Assembly (NCBI GenBank): GCA_002368155.1
Contig: AP018180.1
Location: forward strand, 4,511,380-4,575,379
Direction: 5' to 3'
From: Nostoc carneum NIES-2107
Lineage (GTDB): Bacteria > Cyanobacteriota > Cyanobacteriia > Cyanobacteriales > Nostocaceae
Length of the DNA stretch: 64,000 nt
Shown here: one piece after another, positions 18,236-27,297 of the stretch
Numbering within the stretch: the stretch's first letter is position 1
Layout: each line of letters begins with the position of its first letter
Position numbers and translations under genes: made by a program
The notes under the pieces: model-generated
What the model saw: the letters and a program-made list of their open reading frames with translations, nothing else
Databases searched by the model: none
What the model was told of the DNA's origin: nothing

Positions 18236-18773
18236 TCTAATCTCCTTCTTTATCAAACATTACGAATATACGACAAAGATTAGTGAATAATAAACTTTTA
18301 TAAACTTTTGTATAGCAAGTTTTATCCGTCATTTAGCAGATTGTATAGATAAATACGATATGATGCCAGACGGGACTTGCATCTTCAGCATTAATTGGGG
18401 TGTAGCAATTGGTAAGAACCGGATAGAAGAATATCCTTCCTGGGGAGGATGGAACCTAGATTAGTGTACGATAACTAGTCTATCCACTTACCAAAATCGC
18501 CACGCTCAAGTCAGTTTTTCGTAGCTCACTATTAATGCAGCTTGGCGGAAATACATATACTATTCAAGGCAATTACTCACGGGAAATTTCCCCAACCCAT
18601 GAAAATCCTTAGCCCTTAGTCCCTATCTCCTAGATTAATTTAAATTTTGCGCCACCAACTGGCCTTTATTCCCCCTTTCTAACTGCTTATATCTGATTGA
18701 TATAGCAGTGACGGAAATAGAAATGCCCTTTAATTTACGATGGTTTCCTAGATAGATCCTCGAATCAGCCCCT
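18236..18773. promoter_or_regulatory. Divergent crtR/pyk control region
   Basis: These 538 bases lie between divergent crtR and pyk and must carry both promoters. No protein gene is visible. An 86-base predicted fold lies at 18409-18494 and is listed separately. A small palindrome, TATATCTGATTGATATAG, is centred near 18698, about 75 bases before pyk. Confidence 0.5.
18409..18494 (+). ncRNA. Predicted structured RNA element with a three-way junction
   Basis: The outer stem TTGGTAAG (18409-18416) pairs perfectly with CTTACCAA (18487-18494). After an AACC/A internal loop, GGATAGA (18421-18427) pairs perfectly with TCTATCC (18479-18485). Inside are two hairpins: ATCCT/AGGAT (18433-18437 with 18446-18450, extendable by a G-U pair on the plus strand) and CTAG-UUA/UAA-CTAG (18456-18463 with 18472-18478, one bulge). 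All bases come from one 86-base stretch. No known RNA family was recognised. Strand is uncertain; the G-U pair slightly favours plus. It could be a leader element of pyk, a separate small RNA, or a palindromic repeat. Confidence 0.4.
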
Positions 18774-20540
18774 ATGCAATTAAGAGATTCTCTACGCCGC
18801 ACAAAAATTGTCGCTACTATTGGGCCTGCTACTAGCAGCCCAGAAATGCTCAAGGCAATTATTGAAGCGGGAGCAACAACACTACGGCTAAACTTTTCCC
18901 ACGGGACTCATGCCGATCATCAGCGTAGTATCCGTTTAATTCGGCAAACTGCTTTTGAACTAAATCAGCCAGTAGCAATTCTCCAAGATTTGCAAGGGCC
19001 AAAAATTCGCTTGGGGCGGTTTGAAAATGGGTCTATAGTTTTAGCAAAAGGCGATCGCTTCACTTTAACCAATCGTCCAGTAATTGGTACACAAGAAATT
19101 AGCTGTGTTACCTATGATTACTTGGCCGAAGAAGTCCCAGTTGGTGCAAAAATCCTCCTCGATGATGGGCGAGTCGAAATGGTAGTTGAGGAGATTAACC
19201 GTGATAAAGGTGATTTACATTGTCGTGTTACCGTAGCTGGTAAACTTTCTAACAATAAAGGTGTTAACTTTCCCGGAGTTTACCTTTCCATCAAAGCCAT
19301 GACTGACAAAGACCGCGAGGATCTGATGTTTGGTCTAGATCAAGGCGTAGACTGGGTAGCACTGTCTTTTGTCCGCAATCCTCAAGATATCATCGAAATT
19401 AAAGAGCTAATTTCCAGCACAGGTAAGAATGTGCCAGTAGTTGCCAAAATTGAAAAGCACGAAGCTATTGAGCAAATGGAAGCAGTTTTGGCTTTGTGTG
19501 ATGGTGTAATGGTAGCGAGAGGTGATTTAGGGGTAGAACTACCAGCCGAGGATGTTCCGGTACTGCAAAAGCAGCTGATTGCTACTGCTAACCGCTTGGG
19601 GATTCCCATTATTACCGCCACGCAAATGTTAGACAGCATGGTGAGTAACCCTCGCCCCACTCGCGCCGAAGTATCAGATGTGGCAAACGCAATTTTAGAT
19701 GGCACAGATGCAGTCATGCTTTCTAATGAAACTGCCGTAGGTAGTTACCCGGTAGAAGCTGTAGCAACTATGGCGAGAATTGCCGAGCGCATTGAACAGG
19801 AAGAAGCACAAAACGCCAATCGCCTGTTAAGAGATGCTAGACGTTCCATCCCTAACGCTATTAGCCAAGCTGTAGGACAAATTGCTGAACAGCTAGGTGC
19901 ATCGGCAATTATGACCTTAACCCAAACAGGGGCAACAGCGCGCAATGTTTCCAAATTCCGTCCGCGTACACCGATTTTGGCAATTACACCCCATGTAAAC
20001 GTAGCACGACAGTTACAAATGGTCTGGGGAGTAAAACCGCTGTTAGTACTAGAACTACCTTCTACCGGACAAACTTTTCAAGCCGCTATCAATGTTGCTC
20101 AAGAAAATAAACTACTAACTGAAGGCGATTTGGTTGTCATGACAGCAGGTACACTGCAAGGTGTTTCCGGCTCGACAGATTTAATCAAGGTTGAAGTCGT
20201 CACAGCAATTCTCGGCCAAGGAATTGGATTGGGACAAGGTTCTGTGAGTGGACGCGCCAGAGTCGCGCACAAAGGTATGGATGTAAGTAACTTTAATCCT
20301 GGAGATATTTTAGTTGCTCCCCGTACCACTGCCGATTTTGTAGAAGCGATTCGCAAAGCCTCAGGAATTATTACAGAAGAAGAAAGCCTCACCAGCCATG
20401 CAGCTGTCATTGGCTTGCGTTTAGGTGTACCAGTAATTGTAGGCGTGAAGGAAGCAACACAAGTAATTAGAGACGGGGCAATTTTAACTCTAGATCTGCA
20501 ACGGGGTTTAATTTACTCTGGCGCAGTAGGAACACCTTAG
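18774..20540 (+). CDS. pyk: Pyruvate kinase with C-terminal PEP-utiliser domain
   Basis: A 588-residue pyruvate kinase, converting phosphoenolpyruvate and ADP to pyruvate and ATP in the last step of glycolysis. The N-terminal barrel starts RRTKIVATIGPAT, holds the catalytic-lysine segment VVAKIEKHEAIEQ near residue 225, the metal site VARGDLGVELP and the ITATQMLDSM segment. The C-terminal kinase domain spans about 355-470. An extra domain (about 485-588, with TEEESLTSHAAVIG) is the PEP-utilising mobile domain found in many cyanobacterial and Bacillus enzymes; its SHAA motif carries the usual swinging-domain histidine. The stop codon TAG lies inside the terminal repeat of the MITE-like element that follows. 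Confidence 0.96.
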   Translation: MQLRDSLRRTKIVATIGPATSSPEMLKAIIEAGATTLRLNFSHGTHADHQRSIRLIRQTAFELNQPVAILQDLQGPKIRLGRFENGSIVLAKGDRFTLTNRPVIGTQEISCVTYDYLAEEVPVGAKILLDDGRVEMVVEEINRDKGDLHCRVTVAGKLSNNKGVNFPGVYLSIKAMTDKDREDLMFGLDQGVDWVALSFVRNPQDIIEIKELISSTGKNVPVVAKIEKHEAIEQMEAVLALCDGVMVARGDLGVELPAEDVPVLQKQLIATANRLGIPIITATQMLDSMVSNPRPTRAEVSDVANAILDGTDAVMLSNETAVGSYPVEAVATMARIAERIEQEEAQNANRLLRDARRSIPNAISQAVGQIAEQLGASAIMTLTQTGATARNVSKFRPRTPILAITPHVNVARQLQMVWGVKPLLVLELPSTGQTFQAAINVAQENKLLTEGDLVVMTAGTLQGVSGSTDLIKVEVVTAILGQGIGLGQGSVSGRARVAHKGMDVSNFNPGDILVAPRTTADFVEAIRKASGIITEEESLTSHAAVIGLRLGVPVIVGVKEATQVIRDGAILTLDLQRGLIYSGAVGTP

Positions 20541-20705
20541 AGGATGTTTTAAAAGTCCTCGGGTTGGTAGCAAAACGTTTTAGATCCCCCTAAATCCCCC
20601 TTAATAAGGGGGACTTTGAGAGGTTTTGCCCCCCTTTTCAAGGGGGGTTGGGGGGATCAATAAGTGCTGAAAATCACAACAAATCACTTTTCAAACAACC
20701 TCTTA
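20537..20705. mobile_element. MITE-like element abutting the pyk stop codon
   Basis: The 20-base ends (20537-20556 and 20686-20705) are inverted repeats matching at 17 of 20 positions: TTAGAGGATGTTTTAAAAGT against the complement of ACTTTTCAAACAACCTCTTA. The interior holds G/C-rich palindromes (CCCCCTAAATCCCCC with GGGGG partners) typical of dispersed cyanobacterial repeats. The right 56 bases recur at 49345-49400. It has no coding capacity. The left end overlaps the last four bases of pyk. Confidence 0.65.
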
Positions 20706-20706
20706 G

Positions 20707-20747
20707 AAAGGATGAAGTGTGAAGTTTTTTCATACTTCATCTTTTAA
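20707..20747 (+). terminator. Terminator after pyk and the repeat element
   Basis: AAAGGATGAAGTGTGAA pairs with TTCATACTTCATCTTTT around a T-rich loop, followed by AATTTTATAA. It is a strong hairpin in both directions. Its position 167 bases past the pyk stop suggests the repeat was inserted between pyk and its terminator. The truncated PIN gene on the minus strand ends inside it. Confidence 0.65.
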
Positions 20748-20900
20748 TTTTATAACCTCAAAATCACAGATTTGAGAAGAACAAACATATACACCTTTTG
20801 CAAGCAATCTATAAAGCCATTCACGACAGTCGCGCATTTCACCAATCCTATTTGGATTAGCAAGAATTCCCAACACACTAGAGTCAATAAAAACTATCAT
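20730..20900 (-). pseudogene. Truncated PIN-domain (VapC-like) toxin
   Basis: A 56-codon frame starts at 20900: MIVFIDSSVLGILANPN with the first PIN Asp, then EWLYRLLAKGVYVCSS and CDFEV, which matches the N-terminal third of a cyanobacterial PIN toxin family. After DFEV the sequence departs from the family (IKLKDEV) and stops inside the pyk terminator hairpin. The remaining acidic residues of the PIN site are absent. Its ATG overlaps the stop of the antitoxin gene by four bases, the usual operon layout. It is too short for most gene callers. Confidence 0.75.
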
Positions 20901-21292
20901 GATTCTGCATATAGCTTCTGTCCCTCTGGCCTTTCAGCATCAACAATTTTTTTGAATTCCTCAAAGAATTCTTGACGTTGCAAAGATTCAGCATCAGACA
21001 TATTGTCATTTTCTTCAATTTGCTTTCGTAAAATTGCCATAGCACGTTGATTTTTCTGCAATTGTTTTTCTTGATCCCATCCTGATTCATCAGTGCTAAC
21101 TGCTTTATCTTGATCTAGTTCCAAAGCTTTTTTCAAAGCCTGAGCATCTGACAATTCTAAATTGATAGGATGCGGATATCCTTCTAAAATCAGGTGATAG
21201 CTACTATCGGTAGTGTTGGTAACTGGAAGCAGCGCAATAAAACGAGCAATATTCAAGATTTTGCCACTAGGTAATTCTATTGTTTTAGTCAT
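20897..21292 (-). CDS. Antitoxin-like partner of the truncated PIN toxin
   Basis: A 131-residue soluble protein beginning MTKTIELPSGKILNIARF, with a middle beta-rich part (YHLILEGYPHPINLELSD) and a charged helical C-terminus (ESLQRQEFFEEFKKIVDAE). The C-terminal tail and 4-base overlap with the PIN fragment mark it as the antitoxin of that module. I preferred the ATG at 21292; the frame extends to an ATG at 21310. I do not know a named family for the N-terminal part. Confidence 0.65.
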   Translation of the reverse strand: MTKTIELPSGKILNIARFIALLPVTNTTDSSYHLILEGYPHPINLELSDAQALKKALELDQDKAVSTDESGWDQEKQLQKNQRAMAILRKQIEENDNMSDAESLQRQEFFEEFKKIVDAERPEGQKLYAES

Positions 21293-21353
21293 ATAGCAAA
21301 TTTTGCACATCTACAATATTGATTTTACTTTGCGATCGCCAGTCACCAGGCGC

Positions 21354-22448
21354 TTATAAATAGCGAGATAAAACCTCAGCGGTGGCTTGTCCTGTTTTTT
21401 CCCAGCTAAATTGATTTGCTCTAGCGATACCTTGGGTGGAAAGATGCGATCGCAAACTTGAATCATTAGCTACAGCTTGCATTGCTGCGGTAATTTCTTC
21501 TGTACTATAAGGATTGATCAAAATCGCTGCATCGCCAGCGACTTCAGGAAGGGATGAGATATTAGAAGTAATTACAGGAGTACCGCAAGCCATTGCTTCT
21601 AATACAGGTAAGCCAAAACCTTCCCAAAGACTAGGGAAAACCAGCGCGATCGCACCATTAATAATTGTTGGTAATTCGCTATAAGGTACATAATCCAGGA
21701 ACTTCACCCGATCAGCTATACCCAATTCTGTAACCTGTGCTTGTAGAGTTGGAGTATAACGGCGATCGCTAGGCCCTACTAACCACAGTTCGTAGTCTTT
21801 GCTATTAGGTAAGCTAGCAAAAGCGCTAATTAAGCGATGCACATTTTTGTATGTATCTTGGCGGCCAATGTAGAGAAAGTAGTTGCTAGTCGGTAGATTC
21901 AGAGGACGGAAGTGAGTGCGATCGTAAGCAAGCAGAATGGGTGTAATTTTGCTGCTAGGAATTTGGTAAAAGTCAATGATGTCTTTAGCTGTAGCTTGGG
22001 AATTGCAAATAATATGTTGTGCTTGTTTCAGAACTTGGGGTGTGTAGTAGCGATGATAAGGTATTAAAGGTGAAAAGCGTCTAGGAAATCGCAACGGTAT
22101 CAAGTCGTGAAACATGACAACGAAACGACAATTTGTATATAGCGGTGCTTCCGGTACAGGAGAAAATAATAGATGAGATTTTAACTTTTGATAAATTTGT
22201 GGTATTTGAAATTGTGTCCAAATTAAGCGGCGAAAATGACCTTTTGTCCCTTGAGCAGGAGTCAGATTATCTGGAACTATATAGCAATTAAATTCAGGAT
22301 ATTTTTTAGAAGTTAATAAAGTAGGTTTGAGAATTTTTAAATAAGGAAAAAGATTTTGAGCATAATTACTGATACCTGTTGATTGCGAAAAAATAATTGA
22401 GAGATTAATAATTAATTTCTCTGATAAGGCATTATCTACACTATTCAT
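21354..22448 (-). CDS. Glycosyltransferase family 4, last gene of the polysaccharide cluster
   Basis: A 364-residue GT-B fold enzyme. The N-terminal lobe is divergent; the C-terminal nucleotide-sugar lobe has [15 protein letters not shown], then the EX7E-type motif [21 protein letters not shown] split over about residues 270-290, followed by [11 protein letters not shown]. Such enzymes transfer a sugar from an NDP-sugar to a growing lipid-linked glycan in the cytoplasm. Its start overlaps the preceding glycosyltransferase gene by eight bases. Donor and linkage cannot be read from sequence. Confidence 0.88.
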   Translation of the reverse strand: MNSVDNALSEKLIINLSIIFSQSTGISNYAQNLFPYLKILKPTLLTSKKYPEFNCYIVPDNLTPAQGTKGHFRRLIWTQFQIPQIYQKLKSHLLFSPVPEAPLYTNCRFVVMFHDLIPLRFPRRFSPLIPYHRYYTPQVLKQAQHIICNSQATAKDIIDFYQIPSSKITPILLAYDRTHFRPLNLPTSNYFLYIGRQDTYKNVHRLISAFASLPNSKDYELWLVGPSDRRYTPTLQAQVTELGIADRVKFLDYVPYSELPTIINGAIALVFPSLWEGFGLPVLEAMACGTPVITSNISSLPEVAGDAAILINPYSTEEITAAMQAVANDSSLRSHLSTQGIARANQFSWEKTGQATAEVLSRYL

Positions 22449-23607
22449 GACATAAGCCTCGATAAGCCTTTAAAGTTTCTCGTGCCGTTTTTTCCCAAGA
22501 AAATAACTTTGCCCTTTCTTTACCTAACTGAATTAACTCTTGGCGCAACTGAGAATCGCTAATTACTTTAAGAATCGCTTCAGCTAATTGCATCGGTTCA
22601 TCGGGTTCAATCAGAAGAGCTGCTTTCCCTGTAACTTCTGGTAGCGAAGAAGTATTAGCACAGACAACTGGTGCGCCTAAAGTCATTGCTTCTAATACAG
22701 GTAATCCAAATCCTTCGTAATGAGAAGGATAAACAAACACATCAGCTTTTGAATAGAATAACGCTACTAATTCATTAGATAAATAGTCAAGATGATGAAT
22801 CTGTTCTCTCCACGGAGAGCTTTCAATAGCTGCAAAGATTGGTTCATAACGCCATCCTTTTTTACCAATCAATACTAATTGATGCTCAATTTTATGTTGT
22901 TCTTTTAAAAAGTTAAAGGCTGAGATAATAGCGTTAATATTTTTGCGGGGTTCTATAGTACTGACAAACAGCAAATATGGCTGCGAAAAATCATATTTAG
23001 CTTCTGCTTCTAGCCTCTGAGCAGCTTCATCAGCTAAATAATCAGGATAATAGCGGCTAGCTAAAGGTGTGACATAGACTTTTTGCGGTTCTACTTGCAA
23101 ATATTCAACAATATCTTTTTTAGAACTTTCAGAAATTGTTAAAATTAGGTCTGTCCAACCTATGCATCGCTTTACACGTTCTGTATATGCTTTAACAACA
23201 GAGTCAATATAATTAGGATATTTAATAAAAGTTAAATCATATATATTAATTACCTTTAAACTTTGGCTACAGGGATAAACAGTGTAATTTGTCCCATGTA
23301 CAATATCTGGATTACCAAAGTATTTTTCAAAATAAGCTAAACTCGGTTTAAAATTTAACTTTAATAATAAATCAGAAAGCCTCACAGGTAGAGGCAAAAG
23401 ATGTAAGTGAGCATAATTTTTTAAGGAATCAGGAAAACTAAAATCTCGCCTTAACCATTTTTTTAAACCTGGTTGATAAATTATCTCTAACTGAATATTT
23501 TCTTCTGCTTGTAGCGCATCAAGTGAATGAATTAAATTAGCAACATAAAAACCCACCCCACTCGGTTTTGGTTCGACAGGGGTGGCATCAACTACAATTT
23601 TTAACAT
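22441..23607 (-). CDS. Glycosyltransferase family 4
   Basis: A 388-residue GT-B glycosyltransferase. The first lobe has VDATPVEPKPSGVGFYVANL (nucleotide-sugar glycosyltransferase N-terminal pattern) and DIVHGTNYTVYP. The second lobe has STIEPRKNINAIISAF and [15 protein letters not shown] followed by SSLPEVTGKAALLI. It overlaps the next gene by eight bases and follows gmd by eight bases, so the three are clearly one operon. GDP-linked deoxyhexose from Gmd is a possible donor, which is inference. Confidence 0.88.
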   Translation of the reverse strand: MLKIVVDATPVEPKPSGVGFYVANLIHSLDALQAEENIQLEIIYQPGLKKWLRRDFSFPDSLKNYAHLHLLPLPVRLSDLLLKLNFKPSLAYFEKYFGNPDIVHGTNYTVYPCSQSLKVINIYDLTFIKYPNYIDSVVKAYTERVKRCIGWTDLILTISESSKKDIVEYLQVEPQKVYVTPLASRYYPDYLADEAAQRLEAEAKYDFSQPYLLFVSTIEPRKNINAIISAFNFLKEQHKIEHQLVLIGKKGWRYEPIFAAIESSPWREQIHHLDYLSNELVALFYSKADVFVYPSHYEGFGLPVLEAMTLGAPVVCANTSSLPEVTGKAALLIEPDEPMQLAEAILKVISDSQLRQELIQLGKERAKLFSWEKTARETLKAYRGLCHE

Positions 23608-23615
23608 GAAAATTT

Positions 23616-24587
23616 TCAGGCTCCGTTTTGACTCAATTTTTTCATATCCGAATCAACCATTAACTCAACTAATTGCTTAAAGGAGTGTTGCGGTTGCCAA
23701 CCTATAGCGGTCTTGATTTTATCAATACAACCAATTAACTGTATAGATTCATCAGGCCGATAAAATGCTGGGTCTACTGAGACATAATCTTCCCAATTAA
23801 GACCAACATAGTTAAATGCACATTCTACAAGTTCTCTCACAGAGTGAGTTTCACCACTAGCAATAATGTAGTCGTCCGGTTGTTCTTGCTGTAACATCAG
23901 CCACATAGCATAAACAGCATCCTTGGCATAGCACCAATCACGACGTGCATCTAAATTGCCTAATTTTAATTCATTTGCTAAACCAAGTTTGATTTGCGCT
24001 ACTGTATGTGTAATTTTGCGAAACACAAATTCTGTACCGCGTCGAGGCGATTCGTGAGTATAGGTGATACCGCAGCAAGCGTAGAGATTATATTTGTGTC
24101 TATAGTTGACAGTCATCCAGTGAGCATAAGCTTTAGCAACACCGTAAGGGTTACGGGGACGAAAGGCAGTGCGTTCAGTTTGCGGCGATTCGTCTGGTTG
24201 ACCGAAAACTTCACTACTTGATGCTTGATAGAATTTAGCATCTGGTTTACATCGACGGATAGATTCTAGCAGTCGAGAGACACCAAGAGCCGTGTATTCA
24301 GCTGTTAGTGCTGGTTGTGTCCAAGACAGAGGAACGTAACTTTGGGAGGCGAGGTTATAAATTTCATCTGGTTGAGATTCAGCAATCACATCCATTAGTG
24401 AAGACTGATCGAGAAGATCACCTGAGACAATTTTGATTTGACTAAACAGGTGAGAAATTCGTTCCAAGTTACTAGTGCTGGAACGACGCACTAAGCCAAA
24501 AACTTCATAGCCTTTGGCTAAAAGTAGTTCAGCTAAATAAGAGCCATCTTGTCCAGTTAAGCCAGTAATAAGAGCTTTTGCAGTCAC
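23616..24587 (-). CDS. gmd: GDP-mannose 4,6-dehydratase
   Basis: A 323-residue short-chain dehydrogenase/reductase-type enzyme with the NAD(P)-binding GLTGQDGSYLAELLL start, the RRSST segment, SSSEVFGQ, and the catalytic YGVAK (Tyr-x-x-x-Lys) after RNP. It converts GDP-mannose to GDP-4-keto-6-deoxymannose, the precursor of GDP-fucose, GDP-rhamnose and others. The start codon is GTG. No fucose synthase or rhamnose reductase gene is in the cluster, so the final sugar is unknown; the protein may be a reductase paralogue of the same fold (RMD), being shorter than many Gmd proteins (about 350-370). Confidence 0.85.
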   Translation of the reverse strand: MTAKALITGLTGQDGSYLAELLLAKGYEVFGLVRRSSTSNLERISHLFSQIKIVSGDLLDQSSLMDVIAESQPDEIYNLASQSYVPLSWTQPALTAEYTALGVSRLLESIRRCKPDAKFYQASSSEVFGQPDESPQTERTAFRPRNPYGVAKAYAHWMTVNYRHKYNLYACCGITYTHESPRRGTEFVFRKITHTVAQIKLGLANELKLGNLDARRDWCYAKDAVYAMWLMLQQEQPDDYIIASGETHSVRELVECAFNYVGLNWEDYVSVDPAFYRPDESIQLIGCIDKIKTAIGWQPQHSFKQLVELMVDSDMKKLSQNGA

Positions 24588-24632
24588 ATTTATCAGAGCC
24601 TATTTTTTTAAAAATCTTGAAAAGGTTACTCA

Positions 24633-25004
24633 CTACCTTTTATCCCAAACTACTAGAATAACTCCACCCACGATAAAACTCAAACCTACGAGACGGGTAA
24701 ATGGAATTGTTTCCTTAAAAATGAAATAACCTAGCAGCATGGAGAAAACATAAACTAAGGAAATAGATGGAGCAGCAATACTTAAATTCACTCTTGTGAG
24801 CAGCAGAATATATGCGATCGCACCTAAACCATAACAAGTTAATCCAGTCAATAATTCCGGTGTAGTAGCAATACTGATAATATTACTTATGGTATTGCCT
24901 GAATTGACTTTTGCCAATTTCATAGCTCCCAATTTTAGGAAAAATTGTCCGCCTACACTTGTAGCAACAGAGATTAGCAGTAAAGCAAATTCTTGTATAC
25001 TCAT
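24633..25004 (-). CDS. Small multidrug-resistance/EamA-type four-span membrane protein
   Basis: A 123-residue protein with four membrane helices (about 3-20, 46-66, 73-93, 99-119), including SVGGQFFLKLGA and IVGGVILVVWD. The fold is of the SMR/EamA half-transporter type. In glycan clusters such proteins can act as carriers that flip undecaprenyl-phosphate sugars (ArnE/F-like). Its neighbours, a GT-C-like protein and a dolichol-phosphate-mannose-synthase-like GT2, make that role attractive here, but this is inference. Multidrug efflux is the alternative. The start has GAGGA upstream. Confidence 0.75.
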   Translation of the reverse strand: MSIQEFALLLISVATSVGGQFFLKLGAMKLAKVNSGNTISNIISIATTPELLTGLTCYGLGAIAYILLLTRVNLSIAAPSISLVYVFSMLLGYFIFKETIPFTRLVGLSFIVGGVILVVWDKR

Positions 25005-25039
25005 CTCATTTTCCTCACACTTATTTAGCTCAATAAAAA

Positions 25040-27133
25040 TTAAGAATTGGATGTAACTGTGACATCAACTTTTGGGTATTGAGATTGTTTATCGCTAAAC
25101 CAAGCCACTGATTCCTGCACCATTGTGATAATGAGAATATACTTTCCTGGTATAGTCGGTGTGATAATCTCTGCATTTAATGCTACTGAATCACCAGGAT
25201 ATACATCATAAGGTAATGGAGTTCGATTTCCCTCTATATAAGTTAAATTACCTTGAGGGTCTTTCCCTATCCATTTATAAGAAAGATGAGTTGGTCTATC
25301 TCCTTCATTAGACCATAAAAAGTTACTTGTATTTTTCACGATAACAGGTACTTTTTTTTCTAAATTAATTTTCACACTTTTGGGATATTCAAAAAAATTT
25401 ATTTCTTGTCGGAATATAGGTTGTATCGGTAATTTAATCATGTAAGAAATAAAATTGCTTGATATAGTCTTATCCCATTCAATTCCTAAAGGAGTAAATA
25501 AATTATTTTTTGTTTCTAACGATTTTGGTGAGATGACACATAAGTTACCAAAAGTACTGTTTCTAAAAAAACTGAGCCAATTAACTACTTGAGATATACT
25601 GAATGATTTTCCTGGATCACCATATTTAGGTGGAGGAGCAGAAGAATAACCGTTTACAACTGGTATATTTTCTCCAATTCCAGCCCACATTGCTGTTAAC
25701 TGATCGATAAAGTAAGGCTTTTGCTGATTCAAAGATAAATATGCAACATTACATCCTTGTTTCATTAAACTGCTAATTTCTGTAGTTTCCTTTAGTAATG
25801 GCTCTTTCGCATAACTAGGTAGATTGAATATAAATTGCTCTGATATACCTATTAGGAAAATTATACTAATTATGACAAACTTTAAAATCCGGTGTTTGAT
25901 AATTAATCTTGACTTTAATAATGAATCTAAACATAATATTCCAGCTATTAATAAATAGAAATATGCAATCAAGCATATTCTAGTCACTGCTCTAATTGCA
26001 GAGGCTCCAGGTACAATTTCATAAATTATTTTCCAAAGTGATAGCCCAAAAGGTAAACGTAATGATAAAATTAATAAAATGATAAACACAAAGAAGCATA
26101 CTTTCACAAGTAATGCTCTTTCAATACTTAATATGTTCTGTAGTTTAAATATTGCATATGCAGAGACTCCTATTAACAGCAGAGTTATAATGCCAGCAAA
26201 CATCCGATGTTCTGCTTCCATCGGTAAGCTTTTAGAAACCCAAGAAAGTAAAGGTGCCCAAATGCTCCCAGAAGAAACTGCAAACCATGAAGAAATTCTA
26301 GGAAGCATTGTATCTACTTCTGAGTATGGCTTTTCTCCCAAAACTGACTTGGCTTCAAAATACGGAAGTAAAGTACCAAGCATTATTGCTGACCATACTA
26401 AAGTAATTGTGATAACTGCTTTGAAATCCGAGCGAAAATATAATATGATATTAGAACGAACTGAGGCTGGAGATAATTTGTAAGCTATAGTAAAAAATAT
26501 AGGTAAAGTAAATAGTAAAAACCAGCCTAAGTAAATTCCTGCAAGTACTTGCAAGTAAGTTAACAGTAAAAACAATACTATCTTTTTTCTAGTTGGTCTT
26601 AAAAAGAATTCCCACCCTACAAGAAATGCTAGAGGCGTAAAAAATTGAGGTAGTAATTGTTGATGCCCAATTTGATTAATTCTAGGCATACTAAATGCAA
26701 ATAAAAAAGCACCTAAGGCGCTAAGAAAATGGTTTACTTTATATGTCTGCATTAAAAATGCAAAGCTTGCAAAACAAAGAATAGAAACAGCAATCATCCA
26801 TATTTGAAATGAACTATCTGCTGAAAAGAATAATCTAAATAACCAGTATATAGGAGCAGAACCTAATAAATTTTCTGAGAAAGCCAGAACATTTTTATAA
26901 GGATAAAAAAAAGCTGGCGACCATAAATCACCTACATAAGCTTTATTAGTTAGTAATTGAAAAGAATGCTCTAAAAAATAATTGTTTAACCTAGTATCTC
27001 CAGGATCGCTTTGCAGCAAGGTAAATTTACTAATAATTGTTGGATAAAATGCTATAAAAATTCCTAAAATACACACAAATATATAAAGTGCATTAATCGA
27101 AACTAACTTGAGATTTTTATTATTATCTAACAT
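25040..27133 (-). CDS. GT-C-like multispan membrane protein
   Basis: A 697-residue protein with about ten to twelve membrane helices over residues 1-440 and a C-terminal soluble domain (about 445-697) that should face outside. The first extracytoplasmic loop has LLQSDPGDTRLNNYFLEH, with acidic residues placed as in GT-C glycosyltransferases that use polyprenyl-phosphate sugars. The C-terminal part looks beta-rich (NTSNFLWSNEGDRPTHLSY; PGKYILIITM) and may bind glycan. It follows a GT2 gene and precedes a small carrier gene. Assignment to GT-C is by architecture; family number not assigned. Confidence 0.65.
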   Translation of the reverse strand: MLDNNKNLKLVSINALYIFVCILGIFIAFYPTIISKFTLLQSDPGDTRLNNYFLEHSFQLLTNKAYVGDLWSPAFFYPYKNVLAFSENLLGSAPIYWLFRLFFSADSSFQIWMIAVSILCFASFAFLMQTYKVNHFLSALGAFLFAFSMPRINQIGHQQLLPQFFTPLAFLVGWEFFLRPTRKKIVLFLLLTYLQVLAGIYLGWFLLFTLPIFFTIAYKLSPASVRSNIILYFRSDFKAVITITLVWSAIMLGTLLPYFEAKSVLGEKPYSEVDTMLPRISSWFAVSSGSIWAPLLSWVSKSLPMEAEHRMFAGIITLLLIGVSAYAIFKLQNILSIERALLVKVCFFVFIILLILSLRLPFGLSLWKIIYEIVPGASAIRAVTRICLIAYFYLLIAGILCLDSLLKSRLIIKHRILKFVIISIIFLIGISEQFIFNLPSYAKEPLLKETTEISSLMKQGCNVAYLSLNQQKPYFIDQLTAMWAGIGENIPVVNGYSSAPPPKYGDPGKSFSISQVVNWLSFFRNSTFGNLCVISPKSLETKNNLFTPLGIEWDKTISSNFISYMIKLPIQPIFRQEINFFEYPKSVKINLEKKVPVIVKNTSNFLWSNEGDRPTHLSYKWIGKDPQGNLTYIEGNRTPLPYDVYPGDSVALNAEIITPTIPGKYILIITMVQESVAWFSDKQSQYPKVDVTVTSNS

Positions 27134-27297
27134 AGCTAATCTTTTGTCCTAAAAATAGCTTTTGAGTAATTGTTTTACTATCTACTTTGTTGACTAGTGA
27201 TAAATTTAATCAAGGATTACTCCTTGATTAATAAAACAATATAAAATGATTTTTTATTAATCTGATAAATATATAATATTCGCTAACCATAATCATT

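Noticed and set aside
20772-20975. A 67-codon plus-strand frame
   Set aside because: It lies opposite the truncated PIN toxin and the end of the antitoxin gene, whose frames have clear family motifs.
26079-26483. A 134-codon plus-strand frame
   Set aside because: It lies inside the gene for the multispan GT-C-like protein on the other strand and has no recognisable content.
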